DNA from: an uncultured Flavobacteriales bacterium
GTDB lineage: Bacteria; Bacteroidota; Bacteroidia; Flavobacteriales_D; Sanyastnellaceae
DNA: 60,482 nt
NCBI GenBank assembly: GCA_905480095.1
Contig: CAJQPF010000030.1
Span: 1-60,482 of the forward strand
Direction: 5' to 3'
Of this stretch, positions 30,688 to 40,612 are shown piece by piece. A program made the position numbers and the translations under genes. The notes beneath the pieces were generated by a model. That model did no database searches. It was not told the origin of the DNA and saw only the letters and a program-made list of their open reading frames with translations. Position 1 is the stretch's first letter. Each line of letters begins with the position of its first letter.

Positions 30688-31035
30688 ATGGCAATCATTA
30701 TAACTGACGACTGCATTAATTGTGGGGCTTGCGAACCGGAATGTCCGAACACAGCAATCTATGAAGGCGCCGCAAAATGGCGTTTCACAGATGGCACAGG
30801 ATTTACCGGAACTGGCGTTCATCCGACTGCAGGAGAAATAGACTCCGAAAAGGAATACGATGCGATAAGTATGGATCTATACTACATTTCTCCTGACAAA
30901 TGTACTGAGTGCGTTGGCTTTCACGATGAACCTCAATGTGCCGCAGTCTGCCCTGTGGATTGTTGTATTGATGATGAAGACCGAAGAGAAAGCGAAGATG
31001 TGTTGCTTTCAAAAAAAGCGTTTTTACATGTATAA
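30688..31035 (+). CDS. 4Fe-4S dicluster ferredoxin
   Basis: [12 protein letters not shown] and [22 protein letters not shown] motifs. Confidence 0.95.
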   Translation: MAIIITDDCINCGACEPECPNTAIYEGAAKWRFTDGTGFTGTGVHPTAGEIDSEKEYDAISMDLYYISPDKCTECVGFHDEPQCAAVCPVDCCIDDEDRRESEDVLLSKKAFLHV

Positions 31036-31057
31036 CTGTTCAAAGTAATATCTTTGG

Positions 31058-31966
31058 ATGATTGATCGTTTTATAAGTATGAATTTAAAATTATCTGGAA
31101 TCCTGATCCTTTTACTCATGATCAGCACTCCGTATTCTTCATATTTGGCCCAAACCCCTCAATCTTATCAAATACCAACAATGTTTGAAAGTCTGGGTAG
31201 AGCTTCCAATGATGACGAACGTTTTATCCTTCACAATGAACTGAAGGCCCTCGTCAGAGAAACCCTGACCGATTTCGACTCTGCAGAATCTTTGTCTGAA
31301 CTCTTCGCGCTATGGCCTGCAGGAATTGCGACAGTGGGAAGAGGAGAGGAAATGGTGACTGTATTATCATGGAATTCTGAACGACAAGATAGAACTCAAG
31401 ATTACGGCGCATTTGTAATATATGGCTTTGACAAAGCGGGACAGTTTGAGAATCTCAAATGGACTGAATTGGTTCATGACAGACGTGAAGATCCCAAAGA
31501 CGAATCTCGAAGCTACAGAGTGGATGATTGGCCTGGTGCGATCTATTACGATATAATCCTTACACATGACGGCAAAACCCCTGTATATACACTACTGGGA
31601 TGGGATGGTGCCAATGCGCAAGTCACGAGGAAAGTTATGGAAACCATGGTTATATCTAATGACTATATCAGAATAGGCGTGCCGTATTTAAACCGTCCAG
31701 ATGGCATCCGAAAGCGCCATGTTTTGGAATACTCCGACGAGTTACAAGCCACACTGAGATACGAACCTGACAACAACAGAATCGTCTTGGACCGCTTGGC
31801 GCCTAGTGACCCATCACTCGCGGGGGCCACTGCCTTTTACGGACCTACAATGTCGTATGATGAATATGTTTGGAAGGACGGAAAATGGGCGTTCACATCA
31901 AATATTGCAGTGCGAAACTCAAAGGACAGGGAGCGCAACAGGCCATACAACGCGACAGAAAATTAG
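31058..31966 (+). CDS. Secreted hypothetical protein
   Basis: Long ORF with signal peptide; likely start at the internal M (MNLKLSGILILLLMIS). Confidence 0.65.
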   Translation: MIDRFISMNLKLSGILILLLMISTPYSSYLAQTPQSYQIPTMFESLGRASNDDERFILHNELKALVRETLTDFDSAESLSELFALWPAGIATVGRGEEMVTVLSWNSERQDRTQDYGAFVIYGFDKAGQFENLKWTELVHDRREDPKDESRSYRVDDWPGAIYYDIILTHDGKTPVYTLLGWDGANAQVTRKVMETMVISNDYIRIGVPYLNRPDGIRKRHVLEYSDELQATLRYEPDNNRIVLDRLAPSDPSLAGATAFYGPTMSYDEYVWKDGKWAFTSNIAVRNSKDRERNRPYNATEN

Positions 31967-31985
31967 AAAACACGTATTCAAAGCC

Positions 31986-32804
31986 ATGAAAGTATTTTTA
32001 AAGTTCAGCATTTCCGCATGTTTTCTATTGTTCCTCTTGAATGCCAACTCTGACACCTTTGCACAAGACGCCAACAAACGCCCCCCTTCTGTGGCTGATG
32101 AAGTTGCGAATCTCACCAGACTTCCTTTGGGTGAAGGGACACTCATATTTGAGAACTGGCTGGTCTACTCTGTAAATTTAAAAGGAAAAAAAAGGACTGC
32201 GAAGATTTATTATTCCGACAACCACCCCACGTTCTGTTGGACTGATGATTTGAATAACACGAAGTCTTTCTTTTTCAGAGACTCATTAAATGCGACCACA
32301 CTCACCTTAATCCCGAAGAAAAAACAAGGCACTGAACTTTCCCCAGCTATGATGAAAGCCATGGGGTTTACAAAAGAAAAGCGGGATAAAGTAATCTATA
32401 AACGCAACAAAGAGGCAGAGTATACTATAATCAAAGACCATACATGTCACGCAGCGACATCTTTATTTGAAGATATCGAATATACAATGTGGGTCGCAGA
32501 TCGTAAGAATATAAAACGCTCTGAAAGAAAGATGTTGGGCAGAGGATTACGATTTTGGTTTTCTAATCAGCAGAGCGCAGCTATATCTTCGGGAAACATG
32601 AAGGAATCTTGGATTCCTTTGGGATTTAATTTTGAAGGATACGAATTCCGAGTTCTAGATTGGGGGACCGAAGGTTCTTTCAGCGTGGTGAAAGATGACT
32701 TCATGATCAATGTTCCGGGACGTGACCTCAAAGAGGTTGCAAAAAAATATGTCGAAGAGTTAAATAGGAAAAAGGAAGAAAGTGAGCCTCAGAACGAGGA
32801 CTGA
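31986..32804 (+). CDS. Secreted hypothetical protein
   Basis: Signal peptide MKVFLKFSISACFLLFLLNANSDTFAQ. The upstream ORF extension to 31806 overlaps the previous gene and is probably spurious. Confidence 0.65.
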   Translation: MKVFLKFSISACFLLFLLNANSDTFAQDANKRPPSVADEVANLTRLPLGEGTLIFENWLVYSVNLKGKKRTAKIYYSDNHPTFCWTDDLNNTKSFFFRDSLNATTLTLIPKKKQGTELSPAMMKAMGFTKEKRDKVIYKRNKEAEYTIIKDHTCHAATSLFEDIEYTMWVADRKNIKRSERKMLGRGLRFWFSNQQSAAISSGNMKESWIPLGFNFEGYEFRVLDWGTEGSFSVVKDDFMINVPGRDLKEVAKKYVEELNRKKEESEPQNED

Positions 32805-33394
32805 CCCAACAACACCTCTGTCGCCCCTGAGCCATATTCACGGGGATTCCCATCCCTAACAGTACAATTGGGATAATACAATTCAAGACGCGTACGGATT
32901 TGGTGTCTCAAAACACCTTGACCAATGCCATGGATGAAAATCACTTTCCTTATTCTATGCTCTGCAGCAATCCGCATCATCCGTTCGAAATGATTTAATT
33001 GAATATCCAATTTCGTTCGATCTCTAAGACCCGACTGATCGTCAACAAGCTCATGAATATGAAGGTCAATAACCATATGCTCCCCCCTCCTTTTTTGATT
33101 CGTGGCATTCGCATTCGCATACTTGATGTCAAATTCTCTTTGAATTTCCTTTTGTCGTCCCTCATCTAGATCTTGTGCCAAAATAGACGCCAAATCTGGC
33201 AACTTGTTGTTGTACGCTTCAATCTCATCTTCACGACTCATCACGCGCATGAGCTCATGCAATTTGTAGTTCATGTCAAACCCATCTTCCCCCTCCACAG
33301 TCGCTGTCCCATCAGAGAATACCTCCAAAACCTCACCCCCACCTACTTCATTCAGAAACCGAACTTGGTCGCCTTTTTTAATTTCCTGTGACAT
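32789..33394 (-). CDS. Smr-domain protein (DUF2027-type)
   Basis: N-terminal KGDQVRFLNEVGGGEVLEV; C-terminal Smr domain VIDLHIHELV...VIFIHGIGQGVLRHQIRTRLE. Confidence 0.85.
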   Translation of the reverse strand: MSQEIKKGDQVRFLNEVGGGEVLEVFSDGTATVEGEDGFDMNYKLHELMRVMSREDEIEAYNNKLPDLASILAQDLDEGRQKEIQREFDIKYANANATNQKRRGEHMVIDLHIHELVDDQSGLRDRTKLDIQLNHFERMMRIAAEHRIRKVIFIHGIGQGVLRHQIRTRLELYYPNCTVRDGNPREYGSGATEVLLGQSSF

Positions 33395-33401
33395 CCGTAA
33401 A

Positions 33402-34448
33402 TTAAATATTTGAGAGGTAATGACAAGCGCCATCTATTTGATCGTCAGTATTTTCCAAATGGGTTACAAACCGTATGCTGGAAGGTCCAAACTGAAAACA
33501 TTCAATCCCATTTCTCCCCCACTCAGCGGAAAGTGCGTCAGCATCGACCCCTTTCTGAAGCTCGAGAATGACAATATTTGTATCTATCGGATAATGTGAT
33601 ATGACGCTGGGGTGATGAAGCGCAGCTTCTCCCAATCTTTTCGCACGAGCATGATCTACTTCAAGGCGATCAATGTTGTTTTCTAATGCATATATTCCCG
33701 CAGCAGCGACGATTCCGGCTTGACGCATCCCCCCACCAAATACTTTCCTTGCTCTGTGTGCTTGCGCAATGAATGACTTGGAGCCAACAAGCACCGATCC
33801 TACCGGACAACCTAATCCTTTTGACAAGCACAGCGAAATCGAATCAAAATTGGCACCATAAGCATGAAGTGCTTTCGCATCATTATGGATGCCCCGAGCC
33901 ACAAGGGCATTCCAAAGACGTGCCCCATCTAGATGTACCGCAAGCCCCAATTCCCTTGAGACTTTAGAGACTTCCCTTAATTCAGAAAGATCCCAAATCG
34001 ATCCACCTCCTTTGTTGCATGTATCTTCCAAACTGACCAAAGACGTTTTGGCATAATGGCTGTCTAAAGGGTTTACATTCGACCTTACATCCGAAGCAGT
34101 AAATCTTCCAAGGTCACCATGTAAAAGACGAACAGAAGCACCACTTAGTCGCGCAATACCACCACCCTCATAATTGTATATATGTGAAAGCTTGTCACAG
34201 ATCACCTCCTCACCGGGTGAAGTATGAACGGCAATAGCTATTTGGTTTGTCATCGTGCCTGAAGGGCAGAATAAGCCATCCTCCATCCCAAACATCTCAG
34301 CACATCTTTTTTGCAATTCATTGATCTCAGGATCTTCAGCAAAGACATCATCTCCCGTCACAGCCTTATGCATACATCCCCTCATTTTGGCAGTTGGTCG
34401 CGTCACTGTGTCACTTCGAAGATCAATTGTGAAGGTTGGCTTTGTCAT
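33402..34448 (-). CDS. ltaE: Low-specificity L-threonine aldolase / beta-eliminating lyase
   Basis: DLRSDTVTRPTAKMRGCMHKAVTGDDVFAEDP, VHLDGARLWNA, SLCLSKGLGCPVGSVL. Confidence 0.93.
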   Translation of the reverse strand: MTKPTFTIDLRSDTVTRPTAKMRGCMHKAVTGDDVFAEDPEINELQKRCAEMFGMEDGLFCPSGTMTNQIAIAVHTSPGEEVICDKLSHIYNYEGGGIARLSGASVRLLHGDLGRFTASDVRSNVNPLDSHYAKTSLVSLEDTCNKGGGSIWDLSELREVSKVSRELGLAVHLDGARLWNALVARGIHNDAKALHAYGANFDSISLCLSKGLGCPVGSVLVGSKSFIAQAHRARKVFGGGMRQAGIVAAAGIYALENNIDRLEVDHARAKRLGEAALHHPSVISHYPIDTNIVILELQKGVDADALSAEWGRNGIECFQFGPSSIRFVTHLENTDDQIDGACHYLSNI

Positions 34449-34535
34449 GGAATTTTAAAATATAAACAAATATAAATTAGGAAAGTTCAAAAAAAATTTG
34501 CTATTTGATAAAGAATCGCAATAAAGCTTTACATA

Positions 34536-37500
34536 ATGAAGACCACATTATCCTCCCTCCTAATGGCATTTTTCGCATTTTTCGCGAGTGCTGAATTCAA
34601 AGCTCAAGACCCCTGCACGTTGCCAACCTATAGCGTAAATGCATCCTTCGCTCCTGGCGATGTTGCATTCGACCTGTTCCAAGCACTTACCAATGATGGA
34701 TACAATTTTCTGGGTTTTGAGAATTGTTATGGCTCTACGGGTGATGGAGGGTGCTTTGATTCGAATTTCATTGTGAATGAGGCCTTAACGCCAATGGGAT
34801 GTGCGATAAGTCAGTGGGAAATTTTATTGTCACCTAATGCAAATCAGGACGCATGTTGCGGAGATCATCTACTGCCATATTACTTATTCTACAATGCTCC
34901 TGATGGTGTATCAATGTTTTGTGAAGGATTCTTAAATATCACCATTGATTGTGGTCATGATTGTGGAATTATTGACTTCACGGACCCTGCCCTAACCCCT
35001 AGCATAAGTTCCTCAGGAGATGGGTCCGCAGGTACCATTGAATGCATCAAAGTTTGTGAAAATTCATCTCTTATCGCTTTTGCTCCAGTGTTCGGTTCAG
35101 GCTTTATATATGATTGGGATGTACAAGGTGGAATCATCACAGGCGGCCAAAACACTTCAGAATTAGACGTACTATGGGGGCCTCACGGTGCGGGGAATAT
35201 CGCTGTGACCATCACAAACATAGACCCTAATTTCACGCCTGTCACCTATACCGTTTGTATAGAAATACTAGAGGGGCCTGAGGCACTTTTCAGTTCTACA
35301 GGAAATGCTTGTTTAGATAGTCCCATTCAGTTTACAGACTTGAGTAGTTCTGGCGCATCGAATTATTTTTGGGATTACGGAGACGGACAATCGTTCTCTT
35401 CCGTTAGCTCCACAAACCCTTCTCATATTTACAGTACTCCAGGCCTATATGACGTTACACTCACGGTATATAGTGACATACTTGGCCCAGAGGGAAATGT
35501 ACTTTGCACATGTGCTGACACATATACTGAACAAGTTCTGGTGGACAGCCTTGTCGGTCCAGACATCCAGTGTATCTCGACTTTATGTGAAAACGACACA
35601 GCCTCATATTTTACAAACGCAGACTGTCTCGATTACACGTGGTCTGTTTTCGACGCATTTGGCGTTCCTATTCTTCCTGTCAATGGACAAGGCACAAACG
35701 AAATATTCGTACAGTGGGGACAAGGACCCTACGGGACGGTTGAATTGCAGGTCGACAATTGTACGCCTGCTCACTGCAACACCCCCACGTCAATACAGAT
35801 TCCAATTATCCCTGCCAATGGTTCTATAAATGGACCTGACATCGTATGTGAAGGAGAAGTCGTTTCATATGACTTAACCAAATGGGTCAGTGTAGATTAT
35901 GACTGGTCTGTCACAGGTGGATCGGTTATTAATCAAGAGGGATCTGTTGCAACTATTCAATGGAACACTTCAGGTATCGGGACCATCGATGTCACATATA
36001 CAAGTGATTTTTTACAAGATTTACCTGGAAATGGACCCAATGACTGTACTGGGTTTGCGACATTAAATGTCGAAGTCAAGCCCAAGTTTAATGTTTACCC
36101 GTCACAATTGGATGTATGTTTAGGTGCAACAACACTCTTTTCCGCATCCGGAAGTTTAGGTGGCATTTTTGATTGGTCTAATTCAGGAGGCTTGGCTCAA
36201 AACGTGACAGGAAATACCGCAGAGATAACATGGACTTCAAGTGGTTCTTATACTGTCACTGCAGACCTCAATGCAGCCAATCCAGATTTATACTGCAATT
36301 CAACAGTGACTTCCTTCGTCACTGTCCATGAAGTTGCTCCCCCTACTGCCGTCACCGGACCAATTGAGGTTTGTGTGAATTCACCCAGTTATATATATGA
36401 AGTCGCAGCAAATCAAGGACTTAATGCAATTTGGACACCCAATAGCACAAACCCTGGCGGGGGGGTTCCGGTCGCAAACCCAGTTGTTGGTTTATATACT
36501 GAGGTCACATGGGGCATGTCGGGCCTTTTCAATTTAGAGGTTGTTTATGAAATGGCTGAAGCACCTTTTTGCACTTCAAATCCTTTTACATTGGTCGTCG
36601 AAGAACGTACGCACGGTCCAGCAGTTGCGATCACATCTCCTGATGCACCATGTGCAAACGAAATCGCAAATTATTCGATTTCGGACATCCACCCAGACGC
36701 AACGATTCACTGGACGATAGACCTCCCTCAATACGGCAGTGTGGTAGGTGGACAGGGCACAGATAACATGACGGTACAATGGAATGACATCCCCAGCAAT
36801 TCTGTGAATACAACGGTTACAGCCACGGTTGAATTATGTGGCAATACGACCATATACACCATGGGAATCAGCCTGAATAGAGCAATTGTACCTACAGTTG
36901 TTGGCGCAGATTTCTGTGTTGGAACATCGGGAAGCGTAGCCGTAAGTAATGCAGGATCATTTATCTCACCCTTTATTTGGGTTGGATCTTCACAAACGAC
37001 CAGTTCAATCAGTACGTCAAGTGCTGGAGACTATATTGTCAACACTATTGACATTAATGGATGCGCATCTTCAGGTGGTGCTACAATTGGAATCTTACCA
37101 GCTCCTATGCTGAATTTGACGACAAATGGCCCAAACACCCTTGTGGACGGCGTCCCAGGTTCCACGCAAATTGTTGCTCCATACAACCCAAACTACCTAT
37201 ACAGCTGGAGTTCAGGAGGGGGAACATCGGAAACAATTACGCACTTTTGGCAAGGCGGAACATTGCCTAATGCCTACACCTATACCCTCACAATTACTGA
37301 GCAACCGTCTGGCTGTACAAACACAGAGTCTATCACGATTTATGAGGAAGATGTTAGTGGTCCACCAATCCCATGCACTGGCCCCTGCTGTGATCTAGAG
37401 ACTTATTCCATAGTGCCTTCAGCAACCATTTCCGGCGGATATTGTGATACTTGGGCATTCAGTTCTTCTGGGAGCTCTGCAAATGTCACCAATATTAATT

Positions 37501-40500
37501 GGAATTTTGGTGATTTCAGTGGGTCATCTTCAAACCCAACCACACATACCTACACTGAAATTGGATATTACAATGTTATTATGTCTGGCCAAGTTCCAAA
37601 TATGGCAGGCACGGCATTTTGCCCTGTCTCTGAAAAGATTGTTGTTGAGGTGGCGATGATCGCTCAATTCGGAACTGAGGTGAGTTGTGCCCCCAACCCT
37701 ACTGACATCCCACAATTGTGCTTAACAGATGAGACAGCATACCTGCCGGGAACATCTCTCAGTGCTATTAATTTCACTTTAGGGTCAAACAACAGTAGTC
37801 TTTCGCCTGCTTGTTTTGGCAATTTAACTTTGGGGTCTCCATATACACCAAACCTAACTGTGACACATTCTTCTGGGTGTATCGACGATTTCTCTCAGGC
37901 AGTTACCATTCCAGGACCCGTTATAATAAGTGGTCCTTCGCCTCTTTGTCTTGAAGAATCTGGGGCTTTCTCAGCTTCATGTGCGGGTGCCGTGAGTTTT
38001 GACTGGAATTTTGATGACACAGCTGTAGGGGCAAATGACAACTGCATTTTTGATGGCGCGAGTCCGCAACATGCATATGCCCAAAACCCAATTACACAGA
38101 CACAAAACGGACCTTACAATCCTGTTGTGAGCGTTGTGGCTACTCATGTAAATGGATGTCAGTTTACAAACAGCATGAACATTGTTGTGAATGACTTGCC
38201 ACCTGGAAACACAATTACATCTGTGGATGGAGACTTTATGTTTTGTTTTGGATCTACGGAAACACTAGAGGTTTCCCCTCTGCCGCCTTCTCAAGTAACA
38301 TGGTGGTCTACTGACCCAGGAAATCCTGTTGGGTCTGGAACATCTTTCGATGTGAGCGCTGAGGGAGAATACGGAGCTACGATTATCAACCCTGTCACAG
38401 GATGTTCAACAGAACTTGACCCCGTACTTGTACAACAGTGGCCATTGGTTCCTGCATTTATCACGGGACCGAGTATTCTTTGTGAAGGAGAGTGTACAAC
38501 CTTACTCGCACCTCAGGGCAACTACCTCTACGAATGGTATGATTTGGCCGGAAATTTACTGGGAACAACAAACTCCATTGATATTTGTTCGTATCAAATA
38601 ATTGGAAATGACACCTTTACCTTAAAAGTGGTGGATGCCACATCTGGATGCAACAACTCATCTGACCTTGCAATCACGGTTGCGCAAAGTCCAACAGTCC
38701 AAATAGGCACATTTCCTGACCCACCCTGTGAGGGCTCAGAGGTCACACTGTTCGTTGACCCATTAGACCCGTCGCTTAATTATGTTTGGACTGGCGGACA
38801 AACAGGACAAACCTTTACAACCTTGTCTGAAGGAATCTATACTGTCGTTGCAATCGATCCGCTTACAGGATGCAAAGGTTCTGCAAACGAGACTGTTCAC
38901 CCTTGCCCAAATCTATGTGAAGTGCCAACAGGTTGCTATATCGCTTGTGATTCAGGAAAAACAGTCTGTGGACCACTTGGGCTTGCATCGTATGAATGGA
39001 ATTACATCCCACCAGGATCGAATGTTTCTACAATTGTAGGGATGACGAGATGCATCACGATGACTCAGGATGGAGACTATTCTCTAACAGCTGAAAACAT
39101 CTATGGATGTCCCAAAACATCTGGACTTTTAGAGATGGAATTTATCGACTGCGACAGTTGCCAGTTTTCTGAAACCGATATGCTAGACTTACAGCTTCTG
39201 TCATTAGGCACATCCCTATACAATACTGACATTGATGGTGATGGAGTGAATGAGGACGTGGCATGCTGCCTTTGGTCTATAGACCCATTGATATCATATG
39301 CAAATGGGGCAAATCCAAACACATTGTGTATGGATATCATCTGGGGTGACGGAACCGTTCAAACCAACCTTCCTTTGGGATCTCCTGTCGAACATTGTTA
39401 TACGGATGGATGCACTGACTATCCAGTCACTGTGAAAATTAAATGCTGCGACGATGGATCAAATGCATTTGGATTCACTGCAACTGCATTTTGCGATTGT
39501 GTTCCCGATTGCTATGTGAGAAATTCGTTCTGGGAAGCCATTACTGAAGTCCCGGGAGCAGATAAATGTCACATTGAATTTACGGGCACTCAATTTTTAG
39601 GGCCCAATATGGTGTCGTATCAAAACCCTGAGTATACCATCATAGGGGTAGAAAACAGCGGAAACCTCATCAATTTAAGTAGCTTAAGTTATGGGGGTGG
39701 ATACAACTTCAGCTTCGACTTAAACCCAGGTGTATACGAGGTTTGTTATTCAATAGAAGGTGTTTCAACGCTGGGCGAAATCTGCAGTTCCGAACATTGT
39801 CATGAAGTCGTCGTTAATTGTTGCCAAGACCCTGTCGTTACGGATGATTGTTTGGTCAACTGTAGCAATTTAGAAGTGGGACTGGGCCTCGTTGACCTTG
39901 GCACATCCACTGATTCCGATGGGAATGCGTGTTGTGAGTATGGCCTTTCACCCATAATATTAAGCAACTGCCCAGTTAATCTGCTCGACCTCTGCATCAA
40001 CATAGACTGGGGGGATGACTCTGCGCCCCTTCAAAATGTTTCATTCGCTCAAGGATATACACATTGCTATCCATCTGGAGGGACTTACGTTGTAAAGTTA
40101 GATGTCTTTTGTTGTGCGCAAGGTCAAACACAATCTTGGACATTTACAGACACCGTTACTTGCCCAAGTGGTGGATGCGATATTCCTCAGGAGTTTGACT
40201 TTGAATGGGGAACAAATACAAGTTGTCCCACGACAGGATGTGATCAGATGTGGTTTTGCGCGGTGAATTTCACTGGACAAGACCCGAACATCTGTATAAG
40301 CTGGGATTTCGGAGATGGAAACATCTACAACCCCTCTCTTCCTGACTGTCCGATACATTGCTATAATTCAGGAGGAAACTACAATGTTTGTATGACAGTG
40401 TATTGTTGTGATGAAGGACCAATGGGGCCCTCAGCATATACAGTTTGTCACACAATAAATGTGTCATGTGGCGTTGTCGCATCCGACTGCACTGGTGATT

Positions 40501-40574
40501 ATGACCTCGATGGATTTATAGGCGTCGTCGATCTGTTGGAGCTTTTGGGTCAATATGGAGGTGCTTGCCAATAA
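34536..40574 (+). CDS. Giant secreted Cys-rich PKD-domain protein with dockerin-like C-terminus
   Basis: 2012 aa; signal peptide; several PKD-like blocks (FWDYGDGQSFSS...SHIYSTPGLYDVTLTVYS; NWNFGDFSGSSSNPTTHTYTEIGYYNV; ISWDFGDGN). Ends CTGDYDLDGFIGVVDLLELLGQYGGACQ. Confidence 0.85.
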   Translation: MKTTLSSLLMAFFAFFASAEFKAQDPCTLPTYSVNASFAPGDVAFDLFQALTNDGYNFLGFENCYGSTGDGGCFDSNFIVNEALTPMGCAISQWEILLSPNANQDACCGDHLLPYYLFYNAPDGVSMFCEGFLNITIDCGHDCGIIDFTDPALTPSISSSGDGSAGTIECIKVCENSSLIAFAPVFGSGFIYDWDVQGGIITGGQNTSELDVLWGPHGAGNIAVTITNIDPNFTPVTYTVCIEILEGPEALFSSTGNACLDSPIQFTDLSSSGASNYFWDYGDGQSFSSVSSTNPSHIYSTPGLYDVTLTVYSDILGPEGNVLCTCADTYTEQVLVDSLVGPDIQCISTLCENDTASYFTNADCLDYTWSVFDAFGVPILPVNGQGTNEIFVQWGQGPYGTVELQVDNCTPAHCNTPTSIQIPIIPANGSINGPDIVCEGEVVSYDLTKWVSVDYDWSVTGGSVINQEGSVATIQWNTSGIGTIDVTYTSDFLQDLPGNGPNDCTGFATLNVEVKPKFNVYPSQLDVCLGATTLFSASGSLGGIFDWSNSGGLAQNVTGNTAEITWTSSGSYTVTADLNAANPDLYCNSTVTSFVTVHEVAPPTAVTGPIEVCVNSPSYIYEVAANQGLNAIWTPNSTNPGGGVPVANPVVGLYTEVTWGMSGLFNLEVVYEMAEAPFCTSNPFTLVVEERTHGPAVAITSPDAPCANEIANYSISDIHPDATIHWTIDLPQYGSVVGGQGTDNMTVQWNDIPSNSVNTTVTATVELCGNTTIYTMGISLNRAIVPTVVGADFCVGTSGSVAVSNAGSFISPFIWVGSSQTTSSISTSSAGDYIVNTIDINGCASSGGATIGILPAPMLNLTTNGPNTLVDGVPGSTQIVAPYNPNYLYSWSSGGGTSETITHFWQGGTLPNAYTYTLTITEQPSGCTNTESITIYEEDVSGPPIPCTGPCCDLETYSIVPSATISGGYCDTWAFSSSGSSANVTNINWNFGDFSGSSSNPTTHTYTEIGYYNVIMSGQVPNMAGTAFCPVSEKIVVEVAMIAQFGTEVSCAPNPTDIPQLCLTDETAYLPGTSLSAINFTLGSNNSSLSPACFGNLTLGSPYTPNLTVTHSSGCIDDFSQAVTIPGPVIISGPSPLCLEESGAFSASCAGAVSFDWNFDDTAVGANDNCIFDGASPQHAYAQNPITQTQNGPYNPVVSVVATHVNGCQFTNSMNIVVNDLPPGNTITSVDGDFMFCFGSTETLEVSPLPPSQVTWWSTDPGNPVGSGTSFDVSAEGEYGATIINPVTGCSTELDPVLVQQWPLVPAFITGPSILCEGECTTLLAPQGNYLYEWYDLAGNLLGTTNSIDICSYQIIGNDTFTLKVVDATSGCNNSSDLAITVAQSPTVQIGTFPDPPCEGSEVTLFVDPLDPSLNYVWTGGQTGQTFTTLSEGIYTVVAIDPLTGCKGSANETVHPCPNLCEVPTGCYIACDSGKTVCGPLGLASYEWNYIPPGSNVSTIVGMTRCITMTQDGDYSLTAENIYGCPKTSGLLEMEFIDCDSCQFSETDMLDLQLLSLGTSLYNTDIDGDGVNEDVACCLWSIDPLISYANGANPNTLCMDIIWGDGTVQTNLPLGSPVEHCYTDGCTDYPVTVKIKCCDDGSNAFGFTATAFCDCVPDCYVRNSFWEAITEVPGADKCHIEFTGTQFLGPNMVSYQNPEYTIIGVENSGNLINLSSLSYGGGYNFSFDLNPGVYEVCYSIEGVSTLGEICSSEHCHEVVVNCCQDPVVTDDCLVNCSNLEVGLGLVDLGTSTDSDGNACCEYGLSPIILSNCPVNLLDLCINIDWGDDSAPLQNVSFAQGYTHCYPSGGTYVVKLDVFCCAQGQTQSWTFTDTVTCPSGGCDIPQEFDFEWGTNTSCPTTGCDQMWFCAVNFTGQDPNICISWDFGDGNIYNPSLPDCPIHCYNSGGNYNVCMTVYCCDEGPMGPSAYTVCHTINVSCGVVASDCTGDYDLDGFIGVVDLLELLGQYGGACQ

Positions 40575-40612
40575 ACGTATGCATCTCATCTGGTTTTGAG
40601 TAGATTGCATGC

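Noticed and set aside
31806-31985. N-terminal extension of the 31806-32804 ORF
   Set aside because: Overlaps the end of 31058-31966. A proper signal peptide begins at ATG 31986.
36576-40482. Numerous antisense/alternate-frame ORFs of 60-90 aa inside the giant PKD gene
   Set aside because: Overlap a long high-quality coding frame and lack family motifs.
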